NCBI GenBank assembly: GCA_021780105.1
Contig: JAJXZJ010000021.1
Span: 1 to 64,000 of the forward strand
DNA length: 64,000 bases
Reading direction: 5' to 3'
DNA from: a bacterium
GTDB lineage: Bacteria; Verrucomicrobiota; Verrucomicrobiia; Limisphaerales; J093
The notes under the pieces: model-generated
The model's input: the letters and a program-made list of their open reading frames with translations, nothing else
Databases searched by the model: none
What the model was told of the DNA's origin: nothing
Made by a program: the position numbers and the translations under genes
Shown: positions 49,050-57,191 of the stretch, in pieces
Position numbering within the stretch: the stretch's first letter is position 1
Layout: each line of letters starts with the position of its first letter

Positions 49050-50925
49050 GTTCCCTTCCTTTCAATTCTACGCCGGGCACGCCGGCCACGAGGCCGTCCA
49101 CCATCGCGTCGAACTGCGACAGCGTCCAGCCCTTCAAATCAATCGCGCGGGTCGGGCAGACCGCCACGCAGGCGCCACAGCCCACGCACAGGCCGGGGTT
49201 GACGCGGGCCTTCTTGACCGCCTGGCCGTTCACCGTGGCCGCCTCGGCCACCAGCGCGCCGGTGTAGGCGCATTCAGGGAAACAGCGTTCGCAGCCGATG
49301 CACTGGTCGGCGTCCACCTCGGCCACGAAGGGGTCCAGTTCCACGGACTCGCGACCGAGCAAGATGGACGCCTTCGACGCGGCGGCGGACGCGGCGGCGA
49401 GCGTTTCCTCGATGTTCATCGGCCCCTGCGCGGTGCCAGCCAGCAACACGCCGTTCACCGAAACCTCCACCGGCCGCAGCTTGGGATGCACTTCCTGGAG
49501 GAAGCGGTCCGCGCCAACCGGCAGCTTCATCAGTTCGATCAGGTCCCGGATGTTGCGCGGCATCATGCCGACGCCGAGCACCAGCAGGTCGAGCGGCACG
49601 TCCACTTCCTCGCCGAACGTGAGCCAGTCCTTCACGCGCACCGTGAGCGACGCGCCATTGGTGCCCGGCCCGACCGCCGGCGGTTCGTCGCCGTGATAGC
49701 GGAGAAACACCACGCCGGCGGTGGAGGCGTTGCGGTAATAATCCTCATGCCCGCGACCGTAAGTGCGGATGTCCTGGTGAAAATCATACACGTTCACCTG
49801 CGGGAACCGGCGCTTCACGTCCAGCGCCTGCTGGAGAATCGCCGTGCAGCAGGTGCGCGAGCAATAATCGTTGACCTTGCCGTCGGCCTGCGGCGCGTGG
49901 ACGCCCTCGATCTGCCGGCTGCCCACGCAGTGCAGGAACCCGACGCTGCGCACCGGGCGGCCGTTCCACTGCAACTCACCATTGCGCCGACCGCGCAGTT
50001 CGCGGATGAACTCCGGCAGCGTGGTCACCTGCGGCCCGCCGTGGCCAAACTCGCCGTCGCGCGGCGCGTAAGGATCGAATCCCGTGGCGATGATGACCGC
50101 GCCGACCGCGGCGCGAACTTCCTCCGCCTTGGCCGGCTTGGGCAGCGGCACGCCGGGGGCCGGACCGGCTTCGGCCTTCGGTTCGACGGCAATGGTGATG
50201 TCAAAATTGCCCAGAAAACCCGACAACGCCGCCAGCCGCGCCTGGGAATAGACGCGCACCAGCGGATGGTTCATGACCTGCGCCGCCAGTTTTTTCACCA
50301 GGTCGCTGGCGTCGGTTTCCGTGGGATAGACTTCGTTCAGCGACGCCACGCGTCCGCCGAGACTGGAGGACGATTCCACGAGAATGACGGGAATACCTTT
50401 GCCGGCCAGTTCGGCCGCAGCCTTCAGCCCGGCAATGCCGCCGCCGAGAACGAGCGCCTGGCGGTTGTTTGAGAGACGGATGCGGTCCAGCGGCTCGGCG
50501 TGACGCAACTTGCCCACCGCCGCCGAAATCATGCGGAGCGCCTTGCTGGTGGCGCCGGCGGGATCGGAATGGTGCGCCCAACTGCCCTGCTCGCGGATGT
50601 TGACGTGCTCGTAAAGATATGGGTTCAACCCGCCGCGGTTGACGGCGGTGCGGAAGGTCAGCTCGTGCAGAAACGGCGAGCACGAAGCCACGACAACGCG
50701 GTTCAGCCGCTCGTTGCGGATGTCCTCGGCGATGAGCGCCTGGCCGGGATCGGAACACATGAACGTGTTGACCTTGGCGGCAACCACGCCGGCGACTCCC
50801 TGCATGGCAGTGGCGACGGCTTCCACGTCCACCACGTCGCTGATGTTGCCGCCGCAGCGGCAGATGTAAACGCCGATGCGCGGTTCCTCGGACGCGGCCT
50901 GCGGTTGGGCGGTTTCCTTGATCAT
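49030..50925 (-). CDS. HdrA-like FAD/Fe-S protein (full length)
   Basis: RIGVYICRCGGNISDVVDV, VVVASCSPFLHELTFR, ALVLGGGIAGLKAAAELAGKG; C-terminal CIGCERCFPEC and CVGCGACVAVCP. Confidence 0.92.
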   Translation of the reverse strand: MIKETAQPQAASEEPRIGVYICRCGGNISDVVDVEAVATAMQGVAGVVAAKVNTFMCSDPGQALIAEDIRNERLNRVVVASCSPFLHELTFRTAVNRGGLNPYLYEHVNIREQGSWAHHSDPAGATSKALRMISAAVGKLRHAEPLDRIRLSNNRQALVLGGGIAGLKAAAELAGKGIPVILVESSSSLGGRVASLNEVYPTETDASDLVKKLAAQVMNHPLVRVYSQARLAALSGFLGNFDITIAVEPKAEAGPAPGVPLPKPAKAEEVRAAVGAVIIATGFDPYAPRDGEFGHGGPQVTTLPEFIRELRGRRNGELQWNGRPVRSVGFLHCVGSRQIEGVHAPQADGKVNDYCSRTCCTAILQQALDVKRRFPQVNVYDFHQDIRTYGRGHEDYYRNASTAGVVFLRYHGDEPPAVGPGTNGASLTVRVKDWLTFGEEVDVPLDLLVLGVGMMPRNIRDLIELMKLPVGADRFLQEVHPKLRPVEVSVNGVLLAGTAQGPMNIEETLAAASAAASKASILLGRESVELDPFVAEVDADQCIGCERCFPECAYTGALVAEAATVNGQAVKKARVNPGLCVGCGACVAVCPTRAIDLKGWTLSQFDAMVDGLVAGVPGVELKGREHARQTH

Positions 50926-50938
50926 GGCGGGAAAAAGT

Positions 50939-52291
50939 TCAGGCGTTGACGGCCAGCGCGGGTTCGACGCGTCGGGTCGCCGGTTGATGCAACGACAGGT
51001 AGCGCGAGGCTTCCATCGCGGCCGCGCCAGCCTCGACAATGGTGTCCACGATGTCCTTCGGGCCGGCAGCCACCCCCGCCACGAACACGCCTTCGCGGCC
51101 GGTCCAGGCGGGCCGCGTCGCATCCGGGCGTTTGACGAAGCCGTCGGTTTCCGCCTCCGCGCCGAGGCGGTCGGGGGTTTCCATTTGGGGCATGATGCCG
51201 TTGGCGAGCACGACCAGGTCGTGGCGGTTTTCCGCCACGCGGCCGCCGTCTTCGAGCGTCTCCACGCGCAGGGTCAGGTCGCCGTCCTCCGCGGGCGAAA
51301 TGCGGGCGACCTTGCCCTTGACGAAGTTGATCCCCATTGCCTTGGCGTTCTGGTAAAACTGCTCGTAGCCTTTGCCGAAGCTGCGAATGTCCATGTAATA
51401 AATCGTCAGGTCGGCCGTCGGCAGCGAGCCGGAGAGCAGCATGGCCTGCTTGATGGAATACATGCAGCAGACGCGCGAGCAGTAAGGCACGCCGATGCTC
51501 TGGTCGCGCGAACCGGCACACAGCACGAACGCGATGCTGCCGGGCACCTTGCCATCCGAAGGCCGGACCACGCGGCCAAACGGGCCGTGCGGTGCCAGCA
51601 GGCGCTCCAGTTGCAGCGGGGACAGCACGTTCTTCGACTGCGCGGCGCCGTATTGCGGCTTGAGCGTGGTCGGTGAATTCAACTTGAAGCCGGTGGCCAG
51701 CACCACCGCGCCGGCTTCGACGGTGAACGTCTCCGCCTGCTGGTCGTATTGGATCGCATCCGTAGGGCAGACCTTGGCACAGGCGCCGCACGCGATGCAG
51801 TAGTCGGGGTTCAGCACGGCGTATTGCGGAATGGCGTTGGTAAACGGCACGGCAATGGCGCGGACGGCGCCCAGGCCCTCCTCGAAGGCGTCGGGATATT
51901 CCACCGTGCATTCGTATTCGCACTGGCGGCAGCCGATGCACAACGTCGTGTCCACGTAAAGCGGCTGGCGCGTGAGCGTGAGCCGGTGGCCGTGGCCCGC
52001 CGGCGCCACGGCGTCCACCGTGGTGTGCGTCAGCAAGGTGATGTTCGGGTGGTGCGCCGCCGCCGACATCTTGGGCGTGGTGATGCAACTGGCGCAGTCG
52101 AGCGTGGGGAACACCTTGCTCAGCGCAATCATCCGACCGCCGATGCTGGCGTTTTTCTCCACGACGAGCACCTGGTAGTTTTGATCGGCCAGATCCAGCG
52201 CCGCCTGCAGGCCGGCGATGCCGCCCCCTACCACCACGGCGTCGTAGCGGGTTTTGCCGGTGGCCAACGATGGAGAAGAGGAAGCGCTCAT
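50939..52291 (-). CDS. HdrA/QmoA-like FAD/Fe-S protein
   Basis: YDAVVVGGGIAGLQAALDLADQNYQVLVVEKNASIGGRM, DCASCITTPKMSAAAHHPNI, CIGCRQCEYECTVEYPD, CIACGACAKVCP. Confidence 0.92.
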   Translation of the reverse strand: MSASSSPSLATGKTRYDAVVVGGGIAGLQAALDLADQNYQVLVVEKNASIGGRMIALSKVFPTLDCASCITTPKMSAAAHHPNITLLTHTTVDAVAPAGHGHRLTLTRQPLYVDTTLCIGCRQCEYECTVEYPDAFEEGLGAVRAIAVPFTNAIPQYAVLNPDYCIACGACAKVCPTDAIQYDQQAETFTVEAGAVVLATGFKLNSPTTLKPQYGAAQSKNVLSPLQLERLLAPHGPFGRVVRPSDGKVPGSIAFVLCAGSRDQSIGVPYCSRVCCMYSIKQAMLLSGSLPTADLTIYYMDIRSFGKGYEQFYQNAKAMGINFVKGKVARISPAEDGDLTLRVETLEDGGRVAENRHDLVVLANGIMPQMETPDRLGAEAETDGFVKRPDATRPAWTGREGVFVAGVAAGPKDIVDTIVEAGAAAMEASRYLSLHQPATRRVEPALAVNA

Positions 52292-52791
52292 GCGAAAACA
52301 GGAACAGGTTCGGGCCGGCGGATCGCAGGCAGATTCAGCCCCGCGCACATGCCGCGCCGGGAGTCCTCCCACAGTTTGGCGGCGGTGTCGCGGTTGACCG
52401 GGCCGATCTTGCGCAGGCGTTGGTCCATCTCGTTGACCTCTTTCAAAAACGCCTTGATGCAGACCGTGCAAATCGCCGTGATCCGCATCCGCTCGATCTC
52501 CAAACCGCCGGTCTTCATCTTCTTCACCAACGCGTCAATCCGCGCGGCCAGCTTCGGATAGGCGTTGTGATAGGGACAATCCGAGCCGCAGGCGGCAATG
52601 ATGATGCCGTCCACGCCACGGGCGTAGCTGCGCAGGTAAAAATCCTCCGGAAACAACACCGGCGAGGGCACACGGAAGACGCTGATATTGGCCGGGTATT
52701 CCAGGTGCGCCTTGCCGACGGCGTCCGCGCCGGGGTAAGCGCAGGCAACCGTGGCCAGCACGAGAATCTTCGGTTCGAAGGACGAAGCCAT
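52288..52791 (-). CDS. MvhD/FlpD-like delta subunit (divergent)
   Basis: KILVLATVACAYPGADAVGKAHLEYPANISVFRVPSPVL...GVDGIIIAACGSDCPYHNAYPKL; ATGA overlap with the HdrA/QmoA-like gene. Confidence 0.83.
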   Translation of the reverse strand: MASSFEPKILVLATVACAYPGADAVGKAHLEYPANISVFRVPSPVLFPEDFYLRSYARGVDGIIIAACGSDCPYHNAYPKLAARIDALVKKMKTGGLEIERMRITAICTVCIKAFLKEVNEMDQRLRKIGPVNRDTAAKLWEDSRRGMCAGLNLPAIRRPEPVPVFA

Positions 52792-52816
52792 AGCCGGGGC
52801 GGACGCGGGTTGCGGG

Positions 52817-53068
52817 TTACTTCTTGCGGCGGACGAAGTGACGGTCGAAACCGTCCGCTTCCACCACTCCAAGATATTCGTGTCCAACTTTTTTTGCCCA
52901 GGCGGGAATGTCGTTGCGGGAACCGGCGTCGTTCGACTGCACTTCCACCACCTGGCCGACCGGCACGACACCAATGGCTTTCTTGGCCTCCAGCAGCGGG
53001 CCGGGGCAGGCCACGCCGCGCGCGTCCACCGTTTTCGCCGCCGTCACACCATTCAATTCGTTGCTCAT
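52817..53068 (-). CDS. tusA: TusA-family sulfur carrier protein
   Basis: KTVDARGVACPGPLLEAKKAIGVVPVGQVVEVQSND, CPxP motif. Confidence 0.88.
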   Translation of the reverse strand: MSNELNGVTAAKTVDARGVACPGPLLEAKKAIGVVPVGQVVEVQSNDAGSRNDIPAWAKKVGHEYLGVVEADGFDRHFVRRKK

Positions 53069-53131
53069 GTTATTCCAATGTTCGCTGTTGCTGACTGTCA
53101 TACGACCCTGTTTCGGGCCGCTGTGGAGATG

Positions 53132-53158
53132 GAGCCGTCAGCAGTCGAAACGTTACAA
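53132..53158 (-). promoter_or_regulatory. Putative ECF-type promoter upstream of the tusA cluster
   Basis: Minus strand TTGTAACGTTTCGACTGCTGACGGCTC. Confidence 0.5.
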
Positions 53159-53392
53159 ACATCGGAAGAAACAAGTATCACTAATTAGTCTTGTTTAGCC
53201 GGCTTACAATCGGAGCTTTGCCGGACGGCCGGCGATGATTAGTGCAGCCCGCCAAGGAGGTGCTTCTCTTCCAGGAACGCGGCCGTCTTCGAGATCCTGC
53301 CGGAGACTCCGCGTTCCGTGCGGCGCCGACACCCGCCTTCCCCAATCCAATCCGCCTGCGCGTTCTCCGTGTCTCGGGGATGATGCTCTCAC

Positions 53393-53416
53393 CGCCGAGG
53401 CGCCGGGGCGCCGAGG
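53393..53416 (+). repeat. Octanucleotide degenerate tandem repeat, 3 units
   Basis: cgccgagg cgccgggg cgccgagg in an intergenic region. Confidence 0.6.
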
Positions 53417-53748
53417 TGTTTTATTTGATACAGGCACCCGGCGGGAAACCCGTTTGCACAGATTTTATGCGTTCGTGGTGGCGGAATGGTGCCGTCCGCC
53501 AAACCCGCGAAACCGGGCGCGGAGAAGGCCCGCGAAGACTGTCGCGCTCCCGGCTCCGCCGAGGCCCGGGGCTGCCGGAGCGCCCCATCAACGGCCGGGG
53601 CGCGCGTGGAAAAACTGCTTCCCCAAGAAACTCATCACTCATATTCTCCACCCCGATTCAGTTCCGGCGCGATCGCGCTGACGTCAGGGCGCCAGTTACA
53701 CCGGGAAATGAACAAACTCACGGTCAAGCACACAAACTGGATACGACG

Positions 53749-55851
53749 ATGAACCCGCGAACTTCAGGTTTCGGTCATGCATGGCAAGACGCCAAAGACA
53801 ACGCGAAGGCACGGCGTGCCGGAGTCACACGCCGTTTCGCCCGCCGCAAACTTTTCGCGGCCGGCGCCGGCGCGCTGCTGTGCGTGTTCGCAGCATTGCT
53901 GGCCGGCTGCGCGTCGCCAGGGGCGGGCCAGGCAAGCAGCGAAATCTCCGCCGGCCAGGTTTCTGTTCAATCGCCCGACGGCACCGTTGTGATGACCATT
54001 CACGGCAACGGCCCGTTGACCTACTCCGTGTCGGTGGACGGCCGGCCGTTGCTGGCGGAGTCCCGGCTCGGCCTGAAATTCAAGGATGGCGTGGAACTGG
54101 GTGCCAACACCAGACTGGTGAACGTGGAACGCAGCCGAGTCAACCAAACCTGGCAGGACAAGTTCGGGAAGCGGCGTGTCGTGCGCGACCACCACAATGA
54201 GTTGCGCGTCTTTCTACAGGAACAATCGGGCCGGCCGTTTGAGATCATCGTGCGGGCCTTCGACAACGGGATCGGTTTCCGTTACGTGCTGCCGGCGGTG
54301 GCTGCGGCGCCGACGCAGGACTTTGTGATCGCGGAGGAACAAACCCAGTTCGCCTTCCCCGAAAACGACCTGTGCTACGCCGGAGTAAATGAGAACACGG
54401 GCAAACCGCAGAATCCAGTCGGTTACGCCGGTTCGCAGGAATCGGAATTCCTGCCGGTGCGTTTGTCCGCTCTGCCGACCGACCAGGTCCGGATGCTTCC
54501 GCTATTGGTCAAGACTCCTGCCGCCTGGGTGGTCATTACCGAAAGCGATCTCTACGACTGGGCGGGCATGTGGCTGAGTCGCGCCGCCAACGCTGGCAAC
54601 GGCGCCGGCGTCACCTTGGCGGCCCGACTCGCGCCGCGGCGGGATGGCCAGGGCCTGGTCAAATCCACGTTCCCGCACAGCTCGCCGTGGCGCACCCTCA
54701 TGATTGCGCGCCAGCCGGGGCAGTTGATCGAGAGCGAGCTGGTGATGAACCTGGCGACACCCTGCGTGCTGCGTGACATCTCGTGGGTCAAGCCCGGCAT
54801 CGCCTCATGGGATTGGTGGTCGCAAATGACGCAGCCCAGCACGGCCACCTACAAGGAGTTGATTCAGTTTTCGTCGGACGTGGGCTGGGCCTACACGCTG
54901 TTGGACGCCGGTTGGAGCAGCCACGGCAGCATCTTGAAGACCAGCCCGGCTGTGGACATGGACGAAGTGCTGGCGTTCGCGAAGGCGAAACACGTCGGCC
55001 TCTGGATCTGGCTGAACTGGGTAGACGTGGACCACGATGACACCTACCTGAAGGCGTTTCCGCTTTATGAGAAATGGGGAATCGTCGGCGTGAAGATTGA
55101 TTACATGAACCGCGACGACCAGGACATGGTCAACTGGTATGAGAAGATCGCCAAGGCCGCCGCCGAACATCACTTGATGGTCAACTTCCACGGCGCCTTC
55201 AAGCCCACGGGCATGAACCGGACCTATCCCAATCAGATCACCCGCGAAGGCATCCTGGGCAACGAATACAACCGCTGGAGCGCGCGGGTGACACCGGAAC
55301 ATAAAACCACCCTGCCATTCACGCGCCTGCTGCTCGGTCCGGCCGACTTCACCCCCGGCGGCTTCATCAACCGGCAGCTTGATCAATTCCGGTTCAACGT
55401 CCGTCCGACAGAGGTGCAGGGCACGCGCTGCGCCGAACTCGCGCTGTTCGTCTGCTTCGCCAGCCCGCTCGTCACCGCGGCGGATCACCCCAGCCACTAT
55501 CGCGGCCAGCCCGGTCTCGATTTCCTGAAGATCGTGCCCACGGTTTGGGATGACACCCGCGTCCTCGACGGGGCCGTGGGCGAACACATGGTCATCGCCC
55601 GCCGCCACGGAAAACGCTGGTTCCTCGGCGCCCTCACGGACCGGAACGCCCGTGACATCGCTCTAAACCTCGACTTCCTCGGCCACGGCACCTGGACGCT
55701 CAAGCTGTGGAAAGACGCGCCGGACAGCGACACCCACGGCGAGCATTTGCTCACCGAAGAGCGAATCGTCAGACCGACGGACGTCCTGATGCTGAACCTG
55801 GCCCACGCGGGCGGCGCCGTGGCGTGTTTTGAACCCGCTTCGGGCCAGTAA
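53749..55851 (+). CDS. GH97-family glycoside hydrolase, lipoprotein
   Basis: Lipobox LLAGCAS; VQSPDGTVVMTIHGNGPLTYSVSVDGRPLL, DNGIGFRYVLP, WSSHGSILK, VGVKIDYMNRDDQDMVNWYEKIAKAAAEHHLMVNFHGAFKPTGMNRTYPNQITREGILGNEYN. Confidence 0.92.
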   Translation: MNPRTSGFGHAWQDAKDNAKARRAGVTRRFARRKLFAAGAGALLCVFAALLAGCASPGAGQASSEISAGQVSVQSPDGTVVMTIHGNGPLTYSVSVDGRPLLAESRLGLKFKDGVELGANTRLVNVERSRVNQTWQDKFGKRRVVRDHHNELRVFLQEQSGRPFEIIVRAFDNGIGFRYVLPAVAAAPTQDFVIAEEQTQFAFPENDLCYAGVNENTGKPQNPVGYAGSQESEFLPVRLSALPTDQVRMLPLLVKTPAAWVVITESDLYDWAGMWLSRAANAGNGAGVTLAARLAPRRDGQGLVKSTFPHSSPWRTLMIARQPGQLIESELVMNLATPCVLRDISWVKPGIASWDWWSQMTQPSTATYKELIQFSSDVGWAYTLLDAGWSSHGSILKTSPAVDMDEVLAFAKAKHVGLWIWLNWVDVDHDDTYLKAFPLYEKWGIVGVKIDYMNRDDQDMVNWYEKIAKAAAEHHLMVNFHGAFKPTGMNRTYPNQITREGILGNEYNRWSARVTPEHKTTLPFTRLLLGPADFTPGGFINRQLDQFRFNVRPTEVQGTRCAELALFVCFASPLVTAADHPSHYRGQPGLDFLKIVPTVWDDTRVLDGAVGEHMVIARRHGKRWFLGALTDRNARDIALNLDFLGHGTWTLKLWKDAPDSDTHGEHLLTEERIVRPTDVLMLNLAHAGGAVACFEPASGQ

Positions 55852-56244
55852 AAACCGCACGGTCGCCCGACAAAACTCAACGCCGATGGCGGCGGCGCGG
55901 CCGGTGGAAGCCTGGCGCGGCCAATGAGCGCAGCCGCGGGGTCCGTCCATTGCCGACCGAACATCCACCGAGCTTTGGCCAGCGCAACAAATCCGGCTAA
56001 TGGGACGACGCTGAAATGCAAGCTTGATGGCTGGCAACCCAGTGTGTAAATCCAGCCGCATCGCAATGAAGCTGGCGCTCCATCTTGGGCTTGCGGCGCG
56101 GACGACCTGTTCGTTTCTCCGTCCAACCCCGGAGCCGCTTGCCGCGGATCTGTCCCGCATGGGAGCCGACAACGTCAATCGCCGGCCCACAACCCGCGCG
56201 TCATCGCCACCCGCACCGCTTCCGCCGGCGCCCGAGAGGACCGA

Positions 56245-57186
56245 GTGAACGATCGCACCGGGCGCGACGGCGGCTTTGAAGCTTCGTGGCAAGCAGCGGG
56301 GTCATGTGGCCGGGCAGCCGGGAGCGGCTTCGGGGTGACAGTCGGGCTGGGATTGGTGGCCGTCGCCATCGTGTTGCTGTTCTGGTGGCGGTCTGGCGAC
56401 GACGCCCCGGCAAGCGTGCGGCGGGACGGAGTGATTCGCATCGGCTACGCGGTGGAGGCGCCTTACGCGTTCCTTACCCCCGACGGAAAAGTCACTGGCG
56501 AATCGCCGGAGATTGCGCGCGTCATCGCCGCCAGACTGGGAATTCCGCGGGTGGAATGGCGCCTGGCCGAGTTTGATTCCTTGATCGAGGGGTTGGAAGC
56601 CCGGCGATTCGACGTCATCGCCGCAGGCATGTTTATCACGCCGGCGCGGGCCGGGGAGGTCGCATTCTCGTCGCCCACTTTCCAGGTCCGTCCCGGACTG
56701 CTGGTTCGAAAAGGAAATCCGCGCCGGTTGCATTCCTATGCCGACATCGTGAAGGACGCCGGCGCGCGGATTGCCGTGTTGACCGGGTCAGTCGCGGAAC
56801 GGTGGCTGCGGCACTGCGGATTTCCCGCGGCACAACTGGTCCAGGTGCCCGACGCGCAGGCCGGTTGCGCGCTGGTCAGGGACGCGCAGGCCGACGGCCT
56901 GGTGCTGTCCGCGCCGACCATCCGCTGGATGGCGATCCAAAACGATCACGGTCAGACCGAGATGGCGGAGCCTTTCGGTGACACCAACTCTGCCTTTGCC
57001 CCCGCCCCTGGACTCGGCGCGTTTGCGTTCCGGAAGGGCAACCGATCGCTGCGCAAGGCGTGGAACGCGGAACTCAAGAAACTCATCGGCAGCGATGAAC
57101 ATCGTCGCCTGATCAGCGGCTTCGGTTTCTCGCCCGCGGAAATGCCGGGCCGCGCTCCCGACAATCCGTCCGTGCCGACGCCCTGA
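56245..57186 (+). CDS. Membrane-anchored family-3 substrate-binding (EhuB-like Venus-flytrap) protein
   Basis: N-terminal TM GFGVTVGLGLVAVAIVLLFWW; IRIGYAVEAPYAFLTPDGKVTGESPEIARVIAARLGI...FDSLIEGLEARRFDVIAAGMFITPARAGEVAFSSPTF; GTG start. Confidence 0.85.
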   Translation: MNDRTGRDGGFEASWQAAGSCGRAAGSGFGVTVGLGLVAVAIVLLFWWRSGDDAPASVRRDGVIRIGYAVEAPYAFLTPDGKVTGESPEIARVIAARLGIPRVEWRLAEFDSLIEGLEARRFDVIAAGMFITPARAGEVAFSSPTFQVRPGLLVRKGNPRRLHSYADIVKDAGARIAVLTGSVAERWLRHCGFPAAQLVQVPDAQAGCALVRDAQADGLVLSAPTIRWMAIQNDHGQTEMAEPFGDTNSAFAPAPGLGAFAFRKGNRSLRKAWNAELKKLIGSDEHRRLISGFGFSPAEMPGRAPDNPSVPTP

Positions 57187-57191
57187 CGCTT

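Noticed and set aside
53235-53748. Several short ORFs upstream of GH97 and the long N-terminal extension from 53242
   Set aside because: Low-complexity, Arg/Pro-rich; the lipoprotein signal starts at 53749
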